Counted from the first letter of the stretch, positions 40,717 to 50,532 are shown. The stretch is DNA of 64,000 nt from Flavipsychrobacter sp. (GCA_024508935.1 JANINW010000093.1:29013-93012); one strand, 5' to 3'. The notes: generated from the sequence alone by a model not told the origin. Numbers and translations are program-made.

Positions 40717-40724
40717 TATTTTTG
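40717..40724 (+). promoter_or_regulatory. -7 box TATTTTTG
   Basis: Exact TAnnTTTG match, 15 bases before the J-domain start at 40740. Confidence 0.5.
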
Positions 40725-40739
40725 AATATCACTATTGTC

Positions 40740-41402
40740 ATGCCAGCTAAAGAAATAAAAGATTACTACCGTATACTGGGTGTAGCCCCCGCTGCTAATA
40801 TACAGGATGTGAAAAAAGCTTATCGTGCGCTGGTGTTTAAATATCACCCGGACACAAGTGATAAAGGCGATTTTGCGAAGGAAAGGTTTCATGATGTGCA
40901 GGAAGCTTACGAAATATTGAGCGATGCACAGCGGCGGCGGCGGTACGATGAAGAACGCTGGCTGAGCGGCATGAGCCGGCGTGCAGAAGAGCAGGTAGCC
41001 ATAACCCCTGCATGGATATTGGCAGAAGCACAGCGCCTGGGCAGGCATATGATGGTGGTAGATGCTTATCGCATGGACCATGCTGCCCTGCGGGATTATG
41101 TATTTCTTTTGCTGAGTAAAGCACATATAGCTGTATTGCAGCAGGAAGGCGATGAACATATCAACCGGCAGGTAATACAGCAGTTGCTGGCGGCAGTACG
41201 CAGTATTAAGTTCAGCTATCTTGAACAAATTGCCGTATTACTGCAAACGGTAGCCGGTGCCGATGCAGACCTTGTGGCAGATATACAATACCGTGTGGAC
41301 GAGCGCCGCAGGCAGGCGGCCTGGGAGCGGTTTATGCCGCTGGTAGCCATAGGCATAGCTTTGTTGCTTACCGCTATTATGTTTTTCTGGGGCCGGCGCT
41401 AA
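40740..41402 (+). CDS. J-domain protein with C-terminal membrane anchor
   Basis: A 220-residue protein. The N-terminal ~65 residues are a DnaJ J-domain (DYYRILGVAPAANIQDVKKAYRALVFKYHPDTSDKG with the HPD motif, EAYEILSDAQRRRRYD). No Gly/Phe or zinc-finger region follows, so it is not a canonical DnaJ. A helical middle leads to one transmembrane helix at the end (PLVAIGIALLLTAIMFFW). It probably recruits DnaK to the inner membrane for a specific client. Confidence 0.85.
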   Translation: MPAKEIKDYYRILGVAPAANIQDVKKAYRALVFKYHPDTSDKGDFAKERFHDVQEAYEILSDAQRRRRYDEERWLSGMSRRAEEQVAITPAWILAEAQRLGRHMMVVDAYRMDHAALRDYVFLLLSKAHIAVLQQEGDEHINRQVIQQLLAAVRSIKFSYLEQIAVLLQTVAGADADLVADIQYRVDERRRQAAWERFMPLVAIGIALLLTAIMFFWGRR

Positions 41403-41467
41403 GGTTATACACCTTGCGTGGGTATCTTTTTTTGTCTCCGGGGCTTACGTTCATTTATTTTACCCTT

Positions 41468-41881
41468 ATGCATGTACCGGCCTCGCACGAGGATGTTTTT
41501 GTGAGAGAAATGCTCATTCACGGGCGGCCAGAACGCGCTGCCAGGGCCGCTTTCCCGTATATGCTCAAAGAATACATTCCCGATGCCGTCATTTATATGA
41601 TGGAAAACCCCGAAATAACCCGCCGTATCGATGCCGGCTTCCTGTATATGTACAGGGACTATGCCGGCGATATAGAAATACCTAAAGTAGCGCCCATAAC
41701 GGATGAGGACAGGATAGGCATACTTAAACGAATAACCAGCCGTATGCGTAAGCGCCCCCAGTATATACGCGACGGCCATTGCCTGGCACAGATCATGGTA
41801 CCTTATACCGAAGATGAAATAACTGCGGCAGAAAGTATGCTGGATAAACTGCTGCAGATGGATAATGCCATAGCATTCTGA
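41468..41881 (+). CDS. Hypothetical protein, 137 aa
   Basis: A charged, mostly helical cytoplasmic protein (MHVPASHEDVFVREMLIHG; FPYMLKEYIPDAVIYMMENPEITRRID; EDRIGILKRITSRMRKRPQYIRD). No signal peptide, catalytic motif or family recognised. ATG at 41468 is used since the earlier frame start lies within 12 bases of the J-domain stop and gives an unlikely hydrophobic extension. Same strand as and 65 bases after the J-domain gene. Confidence 0.55.
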   Translation: MHVPASHEDVFVREMLIHGRPERAARAAFPYMLKEYIPDAVIYMMENPEITRRIDAGFLYMYRDYAGDIEIPKVAPITDEDRIGILKRITSRMRKRPQYIRDGHCLAQIMVPYTEDEITAAESMLDKLLQMDNAIAF

Positions 41882-42194
41882 GTATAGAAAAAGTTTCATC
41901 TTCATTCATTCTATTTTCCAGGAGATAGTTCTTGCTGTAACAATGGGGCAGTTGAAAGCCTTTGCCGGAAAGGGTTTGGTGTATTTCAGGCTTTTTTGTA
42001 TGGGTTATATTTCAAATTATCCTGTATGTAAACAGGTTGTTATCGGCATATTAAGACCCTGTTAAGCAGCCCGAAAAATTACGCAGGAAAAAAACGAGCA
42101 TAGATATTTGCACTATCAAAACAACAAACAAACAACACTACACCGGACCTAACACACCCGGCTTCAAAACAAAACAAAAAATAAACACACCACG
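41882..42194. other. Gene-free stretch, AC-rich leader of the next gene
   Basis: No ORF is supported here. At 41958-42000 an AAAGCC ... GGCTTTTTT pair may terminate the upstream transcript. From about 42115 the sequence is almost free of G and rich in CAAACAAAC and CAAAACAAAAC, an unstructured leader resembling those in the 27-28 kb array. GTTAT/GTTAAG at 42039/42061 has a 22-bp period but little other similarity. Confidence 0.4.
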
Positions 42195-42476
42195 ATGACT
42201 GTAAAATCTGCTATTGCCGTACTGTTTCCAGGAGTAAGAACTACCGATGTTGTAAATGCCTCTATAGAACATGAAGTTCACGTTCTGATGAAGGAACCAT
42301 ACAATCCCCGCAAAGACTATTCAATATTTACCAAGCCTGCAAGGCGCGAAGTGGTAAAGGAAGGTATCAATTTATTATTCGTATTCTCTGATGGCAGTTC
42401 TGTACTGGCTAAAGATGAAGATACTATGGAAGAAGCCCTTGGCCGCATGAGCTCCATGGGTGTATATGCCTACTAA
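42195..42476 (+). CDS. Hypothetical protein, 93 aa
   Basis: A soluble protein starting MTVKSAIAVLFPGVRTTDV, with a strand HEVHVLMKEPYNPRK, a helix KPARREVVKEGINLLFVFSDGSSVLA and an acidic end. The long G-poor leader and strong terminator suggest an independent single-gene transcript, probably well expressed. No family recognised. Confidence 0.6.
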   Translation: MTVKSAIAVLFPGVRTTDVVNASIEHEVHVLMKEPYNPRKDYSIFTKPARREVVKEGINLLFVFSDGSSVLAKDEDTMEEALGRMSSMGVYAY

Positions 42477-42500
42477 AACACTGTTGTGTTTGATTCTGTA

Positions 42501-42531
42501 AGCGCAGGACGTTCTCGTCCTGCGCTTTTTA
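42501..42531 (+). terminator. Rho-independent terminator
   Basis: Perfect 11-bp arms AGCGCAGGACG and CGTCCTGCGCT with TTCT loop, then five T. Confidence 0.92.
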
Positions 42532-42555
42532 TATCCTGGTATCTATAAAGTATTC

Positions 42556-42583
42556 CCGTTTCCATGTTTCTTTTTTCCGTTTC
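42556..42583 (+). promoter_or_regulatory. Direct repeat CCGTTTC x2 (21-bp period) before the efflux operon
   Basis: CCGTTTC at 42556-42562 and 42577-42583, GTT-centred, with spacing expected of LytTR binding sites. A near -7 box TCAATTTG lies at 42619-42626, 42 bp from the second repeat, and the TolC start follows at 42643. The operon encodes its own LytTR regulator, a natural candidate ligand. Confidence 0.45.
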
Positions 42584-42642
42584 GCTGGTAGGGGTTTTAT
42601 TATATAGATAAATTGTATTCAATTTGCTGAAAATTCAGTGCA

Positions 42643-43941
42643 ATGCGTTTGCCTTATACGCTTTTAATACTTTTTACATTCGCCATCAACGCATCGGCCC
42701 AGGTACGTTTTTCCAGCCTGGATGAATTATTGCGGTATGCTGATAAAAATGCCCCTGCCGCAAAACAGGCTGTATTACAGCCCCGTATAGCAAAACAAGA
42801 TATGAATGTCCAGGCCTCGGGTTTATATCCTAAAGTAAATGCTTTTGCCAGTGGCGATTATTATCCTATTATACCTACGCAGGTAATACCGGCTGAAGTA
42901 TTAGGCGGTAAGCCCGGTACGTATTTAAAAGCCCAGTTTGGTTTACCCTATGTGTTTGTGGCCGGTGCAGAATTGAGTATTCCGGTAGTGAACCTGGAAA
43001 AATGGACGCAGGTAGCCAAAGCCAGGACATTATACCACCAAAACGAATGGACCAGCAAAGCCACACTGGAGCAGTTTCACCAGCAGTTGATGCAAAGCTA
43101 CTACCAGGCGCTGGTAACTAAAGAGGTGCTGAAACTGAATGACGAGAATGTGGGTACAAGCAATGAACTGCTGCGCATAATGGATGAGCGCAACAAGCAG
43201 GGCGTTGTTAATCCTTCTGATTATAACCGTAGCCGCAACCTGCAGCTCGATGTACAATCATCCGGTATCGGGTACACCCGCTCATTAGAGCAAAGCATTA
43301 ATAATCTTAATGCATTACTGGCTGTAGACAACGATAGTATAGTACTGGATGAAACACTTTCCGGTTTTGACTGGCCATTGCTGCAAACTGCGGCTGATGC
43401 AGCTAACCGTGCAGGCTGGCATGAAGCCGACCTGAAATTGCATACAGCCGAGCTATCATTAAGCGAAAGCCGTAAAAGCGGCTTGCCACGCCTGGCGCTA
43501 AACAGCCGGTATACCTACAATATGCAAACAAAGTTTGAAACAGGTTCAAATAATGTAGAATTCAATTCCGCCAATATAGGGCTACGCCTGGATGTACCAT
43601 TGTTCCAGGGTTTATATTATCGCTCCCTGATAAATAAGAATAAGCTGCAATTGCAATCTGCAAAACTGGAGCAACAGCGTACCCGTGCATCGCTCACCCA
43701 GCAGCAGCAGGATTGGTTTACCCAATACACAGCCGCCTATAGCAAGCAGGCAGTGCTGGAACAAAAAGTAAAAACGGCATCGGACAACCTCCGTATTGCC
43801 AAACTGAATATACAGGAAGGCGTGATGGAGTTTGATGAGTTCAATAATATATTTATAGAGTACAATAAAGCCCGCATGGAATATTTGCAAAACCTTGCCG
43901 ATGGCGTTTTATATTATCTGTTAAGCACACAAAAATTCTAA
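42643..43941 (+). CDS. TolC-family outer-membrane efflux channel
   Basis: A 432-residue exported protein (signal to about residue 19, NASAQ) of the outer-membrane efflux protein family. Long heptad-rich helices (FHQQLMQSYYQALVTKEVLKLNDENVGTSNELL and KQAVLEQKVKTASDNLRIAKLNIQEG) with the repeated duplicate architecture of TolC monomers. Trimers form the outer-membrane duct of tripartite pumps. It heads an operon with adaptor, ABC permease and ATPase, so it is the exit channel of that pump. Confidence 0.88.
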   Translation: MRLPYTLLILFTFAINASAQVRFSSLDELLRYADKNAPAAKQAVLQPRIAKQDMNVQASGLYPKVNAFASGDYYPIIPTQVIPAEVLGGKPGTYLKAQFGLPYVFVAGAELSIPVVNLEKWTQVAKARTLYHQNEWTSKATLEQFHQQLMQSYYQALVTKEVLKLNDENVGTSNELLRIMDERNKQGVVNPSDYNRSRNLQLDVQSSGIGYTRSLEQSINNLNALLAVDNDSIVLDETLSGFDWPLLQTAADAANRAGWHEADLKLHTAELSLSESRKSGLPRLALNSRYTYNMQTKFETGSNNVEFNSANIGLRLDVPLFQGLYYRSLINKNKLQLQSAKLEQQRTRASLTQQQQDWFTQYTAAYSKQAVLEQKVKTASDNLRIAKLNIQEGVMEFDEFNNIFIEYNKARMEYLQNLADGVLYYLLSTQKF

Positions 43942-43945
43942 AGAA

Positions 43946-45037
43946 ATGAAGCGACAGCTTTATTGGTTACTGTTAGCTTTTGCGGCTACCGGCTGCAAGC
44001 AAAAAGAAAAGGAAATTCACCCGGAAATGAAACAAATGACCGCTGCCGTATACGCTTCCGGTTCTTTGTTGCCGGAAGAAGAATATAAAGTAGTGAGCAG
44101 TGTAGATGGCTACCTGGCGCAAGCCCTGGTAAAGGAAGGTGATACCGTAAAAAAAGGCCAGCTGCTATTTGAACTAAGCAGTGAAGTACGTAATGCGCAG
44201 ACGCAGGGTGCCGAAGCTGTAGTAAGCCGTACTATCCCTACGGTAGCAGAAAATGCGCCTGTATTTCGTGAACTGCAGGGACGAATGGAAGTAGCACGTA
44301 TCAGGCTGCAGCAGGATAGCTTACAATATGTACGTTATAAAAACCTGTACGAGCAAAATGCCGTTTCAAAAAGCAATTATGAGAAATATTATCTCCAGTA
44401 TCAAAGTTCATTAAAGGATTATCAAAACCTGAGGCAGCAAATGGAAGGGCAGCGGCTGTCCGGCCAACTGCAATTGCAGCAGGCGCGCAACCAGCTTACA
44501 GTAGCTGCTGCGCAAACAGATGTGGGTAAGCTGAAAAGCTATGTAAATGGGGTAGTGTATGATGTTTATAAAAAGGAGGGAGATCTTATCAATCCTAACC
44601 AACCAATAGCCTTAATAGGTGCAGGGGATATGTATGCCAGGCTGCTGGTAGATGAAGATGACCTGGACAAGGTATTGGAAGGGCAAAAAGTACTGATAAC
44701 CATGGATGCTTTTCCTGATAAAGTATTTAATGCACGCGTGAGTAAAATATATCCGTTGTTAAGCAAGGTGGAGCAATCCTTTAGGGTAGATGCAGTACTG
44801 GAAAGCACCGTACCGGTGGGCATGTATGGACTGAACCTGGAAGCGAATATAGTAGTAGCTGATAAACAGCAGGTATTGGCTATTCCCAAAGCAGCACTGC
44901 TGAAAGGCGATAGTGTGCTGGTGAAAGAGAATAATAAAAAGCAAAAAGTAAAGATCAGGAAAGGGGTTGAAGATGAGAACTGGGTAGAAGTACGCGGTGG
45001 CCTGTCCCAGTCATCAACCATAATCATAGAGCAATGA
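43946..45037 (+). CDS. Membrane-fusion (HlyD/RND-type) periplasmic adaptor, lipoprotein
   Basis: A 363-residue lipoprotein (lipobox AATGC, Cys14). Biotinyl-lipoyl-like domain (VDGYLAQALVKEGDTVKKGQLLFEL), coiled-coil hairpin (about 100-185, QQDSLQYVRYKNLYEQNAVSKSNYEK), a second lipoyl half (VNGVVYDVYKKEGDLINPNQPIALIG) and beta-barrel domain. It links the inner-membrane permease to TolC. Starts 4 bases after the TolC stop; its own stop overlaps the permease start by 4 bases. Confidence 0.9.
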   Translation: MKRQLYWLLLAFAATGCKQKEKEIHPEMKQMTAAVYASGSLLPEEEYKVVSSVDGYLAQALVKEGDTVKKGQLLFELSSEVRNAQTQGAEAVVSRTIPTVAENAPVFRELQGRMEVARIRLQQDSLQYVRYKNLYEQNAVSKSNYEKYYLQYQSSLKDYQNLRQQMEGQRLSGQLQLQQARNQLTVAAAQTDVGKLKSYVNGVVYDVYKKEGDLINPNQPIALIGAGDMYARLLVDEDDLDKVLEGQKVLITMDAFPDKVFNARVSKIYPLLSKVEQSFRVDAVLESTVPVGMYGLNLEANIVVADKQQVLAIPKAALLKGDSVLVKENNKKQKVKIRKGVEDENWVEVRGGLSQSSTIIIEQ

Positions 45038-46296
45038 ACTGGAAATTAGCATTCAATATCGCTGTTACACACCTGGTCTCCAAACGCAGGCAAAGCATTA
45101 TTGCTATGCTTGGGGTTACATTCGGTATTTCCATGTTCATTATCATGATCAGTTTCATGACAGGTGTGAACCAGTTTACGGAAGATATGGCTATGGACAA
45201 TACGCCCCATGTGCGTATATACAAACCCATAGAACTGGAAGATAAAAAGATCATATCGATCGATAACCCCGAAAAAGGAAATGACTGGCATGTGCTGCTG
45301 CATCAACGACCAAAGAATGAATTGCCTAAAATAAAGAATGGCATGATGCTGATGCAGCAGATAGAATCTATGCCGGAAGTGCTGGGTGTTGCCCCGCAGA
45401 TATCATCGCAGGTATTTTTTAATAACGGCCCGGTGCAGATACCCGGTACTATAAATGGTATAGACGTAAAGAAGCAGAAGGAATTGTTTGCCCTGGATAA
45501 GAAAATGGACTATGGTGACCTGGATGACCTGCTGAAGGGTGGCGATGTAATAATAATAGGCAAAGGCCTGGCCAAGAAAACCAATGTAACGCTCGGCGAC
45601 CGCGTAAGCGTAACAACGCCCGAAGGCAATAACTTGACCTTAAAAATAGTCGGGATATTTTCTTACGGTATCGTTTCTATGGACGAAAGCCGGTGTTATG
45701 CAACGCTGGCTACTGTACAAAAGATATTAGGGAAAGACCCTTCCTACGTAACAGACCTGAACATCAAGCTTAAAGATATAGACGGTGCACGTGCTTTTGC
45801 TGCCAACTTAGCCAATCAATTACCGGAAGCGCATGTGGAAGATTGGGAAACGGCCAATGCATCCCTGCTGGCTGGTACGGCCATTCGCAATATCATGACC
45901 TTTGTGGTTTGTGCTACACTGTTGGTGGTAGCGGGTTTTGGTATTTACAATATCATGAACATGAATATTGTAAATAAAATGAAAGATATAGCCATATTGA
46001 AAGCTACGGGTTTCCAGGGGAATGATATTACGGGTATTTTCCTGCTCCAATCATTAATGATAGGCGTAGCAGGTGCATTGCTTGGCCTGGTAATCGGTTT
46101 TTTCATCAGTTACCTGTTATCCATCACGCCATTCCCGGCAGGTGAGTTTTTCCGTATCAAAACGTTCCCGGTAAACTTCAATCCTATGCATTACCTCACG
46201 GGAGTAATGTTCGGGTTCCTGACTACGCTGTTTGCAGGATATTTTCCATCCAAACGGGCGTCTAAAATAGACCCGGTTTCGATAATACGGGGATAA
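45034..46296 (+). CDS. MacB/LolC-type ABC transporter permease
   Basis: A 420-residue FtsX-family permease. One N-terminal helix (RQSIIAMLGVTFGISMFIIMISF), a large periplasmic MacB-like core domain (about 45-275), then three helices (TFVVCATLLVVAGFGIYNIMNM, LLQSLMIGVAGALLGLVIGFFISYL and GVMFGFLTTLFAGYFPS) and the typical end KRASKIDPVSIIRG. It moves lipophilic compounds or peptides by mechanotransmission instead of classical transport. Coupled to the adaptor by ATGA overlap. Confidence 0.9.
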   Translation: MNWKLAFNIAVTHLVSKRRQSIIAMLGVTFGISMFIIMISFMTGVNQFTEDMAMDNTPHVRIYKPIELEDKKIISIDNPEKGNDWHVLLHQRPKNELPKIKNGMMLMQQIESMPEVLGVAPQISSQVFFNNGPVQIPGTINGIDVKKQKELFALDKKMDYGDLDDLLKGGDVIIIGKGLAKKTNVTLGDRVSVTTPEGNNLTLKIVGIFSYGIVSMDESRCYATLATVQKILGKDPSYVTDLNIKLKDIDGARAFAANLANQLPEAHVEDWETANASLLAGTAIRNIMTFVVCATLLVVAGFGIYNIMNMNIVNKMKDIAILKATGFQGNDITGIFLLQSLMIGVAGALLGLVIGFFISYLLSITPFPAGEFFRIKTFPVNFNPMHYLTGVMFGFLTTLFAGYFPSKRASKIDPVSIIRG

Positions 46297-46338
46297 GCGT
46301 GTTATTATAGCAATGTATACTATTAACGATTTGAAAAG

Positions 46339-47043
46339 ATGACTATTTTAAAAGCTGACGGAATAGTAAAGTACTTTACAGAGCCTGAGAAATTTAAGGT
46401 GCTGAAAGGGGTAAGCTTTGAAGTAGCTAAGGGCGAGTTCCTGTCTATAATAGGTAAATCGGGTTGTGGCAAAAGTACATTGCTGTACATACTCTCTACC
46501 ATGGATACTGATTATGAAGGAAACCTGGAGATAAAAGGTGAAAACCTGAGAGGCAAAACGCAAAATGAGCTGGCGGCATTCAGAGGAGAAAACCTGGGGT
46601 TTGTATTCCAGTTTCATTACCTATTGCCTGAGTTTACTGCCTTGCAGAATGTGATGATGCCCGCCATGAAGCTGGGCAAATACAGCAATGAAGAGATAGA
46701 GCATCGTGCCATAGAGAAACTTAAACTGGTAGGTATGGATGAGTATGCCCGTAAGCATGCTTCCAAATTATCGGGCGGACAGCAGCAGCGGGTGGCTATA
46801 GCCAGGGCTTTGGTCAACGACCCGGCTATAATCATGGGCGACGAACCTACCGGTAACCTTGATAAAGCAAATTCAATAAAAGTATTTGACATACTGAGCC
46901 AGCTGGCGCACGATAATAACCAAACTATTATTACCGTTACACACGATCCTGATTTTGCGAATGGCAGTGACCGTATTATTGAAATGGAGGATGGAAACAT
47001 AATAGGTACCCATTTTCCTAAACAAGGTGCGAAGCAGCTCTGA
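46339..47043 (+). CDS. ABC transporter ATPase (LolD/MacB type)
   Basis: A 234-residue nucleotide-binding protein with Walker A GKSGCGKST, Q-loop FQFHYLLPEFTA, signature LSGGQQQR, Walker B AIIMGDEPTGNLD and H-loop VTHDP. The LPEFTALQNV sequence after the Q-loop is characteristic of the LolD/MacB subgroup, agreeing with the permease type. It powers the tripartite pump formed with the three preceding gene products. Confidence 0.95.
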   Translation: MTILKADGIVKYFTEPEKFKVLKGVSFEVAKGEFLSIIGKSGCGKSTLLYILSTMDTDYEGNLEIKGENLRGKTQNELAAFRGENLGFVFQFHYLLPEFTALQNVMMPAMKLGKYSNEEIEHRAIEKLKLVGMDEYARKHASKLSGGQQQRVAIARALVNDPAIIMGDEPTGNLDKANSIKVFDILSQLAHDNNQTIITVTHDPDFANGSDRIIEMEDGNIIGTHFPKQGAKQL

Positions 47044-47050
47044 TAACCTT

Positions 47051-48130
47051 ATGCAAAAAGAAAGGCCACATATAATAGCCAGGGACAGCCCGCAGGGCCG
47101 TTTAAAGCAGATGCAGTCCGGAACGCTGCCGTATCTCATTATTATAGGGTTTGCGGTATGCTCTACCATTGCACGCTTTTATATGGTGCCTGAATGGACT
47201 ACTACGTTTCAGCTGCAGATGTTTTTTGTCCAGGCATTTGTTCTATCGTGTGTATGGACCTACGTTAAGGACCTTAACCGGCGGCTTGAAAAAACACTCC
47301 CCTTCGAAAATGGCGCTGTAAAAAGAATGGCCGTACAGATAGGGCTAACCTTTGCCGGCGTGACACCTGTTATGGGGATAATAGTATATGTATTAAGGCC
47401 CAGGCTGCCCCATTATTTTAATACCCAGTTTTTCGCACTTACTATCATTTTGTTTGCTGCCATCATATTCCTGTTCAACTTTGTGTTCTATGCATTTTAT
47501 TTCTTTACCAACTGGCAACGGTCTGTTGAGGAAAAAGCGAGCCTGGAAATACAGGCAGCAGAACTGGAAAAGGAAAAATTCAATTTACAGTACCACCAGT
47601 TGAAGAACCAGGTAAACCCACATTATCTTTTCAATACGCTTACTTCCCTTGATGGGCTTATTCATACCAATCCCGACCTGGCTTCGGACTTTGTACGGCA
47701 TATGGCTAAAGTATACCGCTATGTGCTGCAGCATAAAGAAAATGAAGTAGTAAGTCTTGATGAAGAGCTGGAATTCATACGGCATTATATCAATCTGCTG
47801 CATATACGCTATGGTCAGGGCTTAAATATTCATTATACTATTTCTGATACAGCCAAGGAACGGGGAATAGTAATGGTAACATTGCAGATGCTGATAGATA
47901 ATGCAGTGAAGCACAATATTGTACAAGCTTCCACACCACTTAAAGTGATCATCTGGGACGAGGGTGATTATCTTATTGTGCATAACAATAAACAACTGCG
48001 TACGCAAATAGAAACATCCAACGGGCAGGGTATCGTTCAGCTGAAACAGTTATATGCTTTTTTATCCGATAAGCCGATCCTGATAGAAGACAATAAAGAG
48101 CATTACACCATTAAAATACCTTTATTGTAA
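47051..48130 (+). CDS. LytS-type sensor histidine kinase of the efflux operon
   Basis: A 359-residue kinase with four hydrophobic segments (about 27-165), a coiled linker (EIQAAELEKEKFNLQYHQL) and the phospho-acceptor motif NQVNPHYLFNTL (His near 190). The ATPase domain ends with NGQGIVQLKQLYAFL. ATG at 47051 lies 7 bases after the ATPase stop; an alternative start inside the ATPase gene is less likely. With no sensor domain, it may read membrane stress caused by pump substrates, an inference. Confidence 0.88.
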   Translation: MQKERPHIIARDSPQGRLKQMQSGTLPYLIIIGFAVCSTIARFYMVPEWTTTFQLQMFFVQAFVLSCVWTYVKDLNRRLEKTLPFENGAVKRMAVQIGLTFAGVTPVMGIIVYVLRPRLPHYFNTQFFALTIILFAAIIFLFNFVFYAFYFFTNWQRSVEEKASLEIQAAELEKEKFNLQYHQLKNQVNPHYLFNTLTSLDGLIHTNPDLASDFVRHMAKVYRYVLQHKENEVVSLDEELEFIRHYINLLHIRYGQGLNIHYTISDTAKERGIVMVTLQMLIDNAVKHNIVQASTPLKVIIWDEGDYLIVHNNKQLRTQIETSNGQGIVQLKQLYAFLSDKPILIEDNKEHYTIKIPLL

Positions 48131-48140
48131 TTTTAGATGT

Positions 48141-48902
48141 ATGAAGATATTAGTACTGGAAGATGAACCACTGGTGGCCGAAAGCCTGATGAAACTGGTA
48201 CGCGACATAGAACCGGATGCCAACCTGGTAGGGCCTATCGCCAGTGTAAAGGAAGCAAAAAATTTATTAGAGCAGGAAACGCCTGACCTTATAATATCTG
48301 ATATTCAATTGGCAGACGGCATCAGCCTCGATGTATTTACCCGTCATAAGATACAGTGCCCGATCATCTTTACTACTGCCTTCAATGAATATGCTATCAG
48401 GGCCTTTAAAGTGAATAGTATAGATTACCTGCTAAAGCCTATTGATAAAAAAGAACTGAAAACAGCCTTTGAAAAGTTTCATTTGCTGCAATCTAAATAC
48501 GGAAATGAAGCTTATTTGCAGCAGATAAGCGAACTGTTCAGCGATTTTAAAAGCAGTAAAAAATATAAAGAGCGTTTTACAGCGCATTATGGGCGGAATA
48601 TCCTGCTTATTCATACCGATGATATAGCCTGCTTTACCAAAGAGGAGGTAATATACCTGGTACACAAAGAAGGTAAAAAGTTTATTACCGATTTCCGCTC
48701 GCTCGACGAAATAGAGGAATTGCTGAACCCCGATCAGTTTTTTCGTGCTAACCGGCAGTATATTGTTTCGTTGCCGTATATACAATCTATGCGCGGCGAT
48801 GAGACCGGAAAAATAATTGTAAAGCTGAAACTACCTACTGAAACTGAAATTGTGATCAGCAAAGAAAAAGCAGCCCAGTTCAGAAAATGGGTAGAAGGCT
48901 AA
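48141..48902 (+). CDS. LytTR-family response regulator of the efflux operon
   Basis: A 253-residue regulator: receiver domain with Asp8, phospho-acceptor Asp54 (IISDIQLADG), Thr in FTTAFNEYAI and Lys in YLLKPID; linker; LytTR domain (about 150-253) with HKEGKKFITDFRSLDEIEELL and FFRANRQYIV. It starts 10 bases after the kinase stop and ends the operon. Likely binds the CCGTTTC direct repeat at 42556, giving a feedback loop controlling pump expression. Confidence 0.93.
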   Translation: MKILVLEDEPLVAESLMKLVRDIEPDANLVGPIASVKEAKNLLEQETPDLIISDIQLADGISLDVFTRHKIQCPIIFTTAFNEYAIRAFKVNSIDYLLKPIDKKELKTAFEKFHLLQSKYGNEAYLQQISELFSDFKSSKKYKERFTAHYGRNILLIHTDDIACFTKEEVIYLVHKEGKKFITDFRSLDEIEELLNPDQFFRANRQYIVSLPYIQSMRGDETGKIIVKLKLPTETEIVISKEKAAQFRKWVEG

Positions 48903-48957
48903 TAGCTTTATTAGACCTTTATTTGTTTCTATAGCCATCTGTTTTATTTTAGAGTCT

Positions 48958-50463
48958 ATGAGATTTACTTTAGCTTTTGCAATATTATGCATAGCAATAT
49001 CATCAAAAGCACAGGATAACCTAATTAATTTTTCAATTCAATAAACCTACACAGGAAAGGATATTATTTCTGGTAGAAATCTACGAGCCTTGAAATACGA
49101 TCTCGGTGATTACAGAATAATAACTTATGCAAAAAGCAATGATAATAAACGGCTTTACCTGCATATCCGAGAGGCCGCTGATGGTCATTATAAAAAAGAA
49201 AATTATTTCGTTTATTTCGATGTGGAAAAAGGTAAGGCTATATCACAGATAGAGTTGCGTGGTGGTGGTTCGTCTTTCTGGATATACGAACATTATATTA
49301 CCCGGGATATTGGTAATACCCGGGATGTGCATGATCCCTACACTGGCAGTCGTATGTGGTATACAAATGGCTATTTAGCCTTTGTTGATACTGCTAAAGA
49401 TTTATGCGTAACCCAGGATGGTGTTTGTTTTAATATGCTTACTGGTAAGAAATTATGGTCACATAAAATTGGGGTGAAGTATGACTGGGCCAGCAAAATA
49501 TATCAGCCCGATACAGGGGTGTTGATGACCATAACCGACGGTCTTCATTATGTGAATTTGAATACAGGAGAAGGGTGGTTTTTCCCGATATCAATGTTGA
49601 AATGCGATATGACGACAGAGGAGCGAAATGATAGGATGAGAATGGTCGTAGCCACAATGGCATTTGGAGCGGTAGGTGCATACCTGGCATCTCCTGCCTA
49701 CGACACAACCTATCGGTCAAATTTTAGTTCCAATATAGCCCGAAAAGGGCAAGACTTCTTCTTCGCAGGCAATAAAAATATGGTGTGTATAAGTGGTGGT
49801 GGTAAAGAAAAATGGGATGTTTCTTTGCCTTATAAAACTGCTGCTTCAGAGATAATTGTCAGAGATGATACATTACTGTTCCTTAGTGTAGGTATGAAAA
49901 ATAGAGCAGATCCCTATTTGGCTGCATTCAATACTAAAGATGGAACCTTGTCATACAAAACGCTCTTGAATGGTCAGACCAAAATAACAGAATATAAATA
50001 CTGCGGCGAAACAATGCTTGTGAAAACAAAAAACGCAATCATTTTGTATAGCATTCTGACAGGTAAGGAATTAGCGTTTGCACCTATAGGTAAAGATGTA
50101 GAAGGCTTTGAAACAATTATAAAGGGCGATAATGTTATTATTGTTGATGGTATCAGCAATAGACATATTTCCCTGGCTGACGCATACCACGAATGTTATT
50201 TTCTAACAAATAAAAGTGGTGAAATATTAATATTGGATAGCACTCTGCATATTGTTGAGCTCCTTTCAAATAAAAGTTATGGTAAAAAAGAGTTGATAGA
50301 TGATTTTTTTTGCATTTTAAATATGCCTGATGGGATTTCTGTTGAAAAGCGAGGTATTGTGGTGGCCGAATTGGATAGTATGCCACAACTTAAGTGTAAT
50401 GATAGATTTGTGCATATTACCCCAAAAACTATAACTATAACAAATATCCCTTTATCTGAATAA
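48958..50463 (+). pseudogene. Exported PQQ/WD-propeller-like protein interrupted by one in-frame stop
   Basis: An ATG at 48958 opens a perfect signal peptide (MRFTLAFAILCIAISSKAQ), but codon 29 is TAA (49042-49044). The same frame then stays open for ~470 codons to 50463 with coherent sequence: strands such as KRLYLHIREA, DVEKGKAISQIEL, LFLSVGMKNR and the G-G-K-E-K-W-D motif of PQQ-like propellers. Restarting at a TTG near 49090 would lose the signal peptide. This is either a recent nonsense mutation or a sequencing error. The region is AT-richer than its neighbours. Confidence 0.7.
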
Positions 50464-50532
50464 TGGATTGCAATTTCCCAATGTGTATGGCGCAGAGAAG
50501 GCGGGTTTTATATACTTTCTAATTTGTAACAA

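Noticed and set aside
49090..50463. Propeller-like gene taken as intact from a TTG start at 49090
   Set aside because: This would lack the signal peptide that lies in the same frame immediately upstream; a single stop codon explains the break better.
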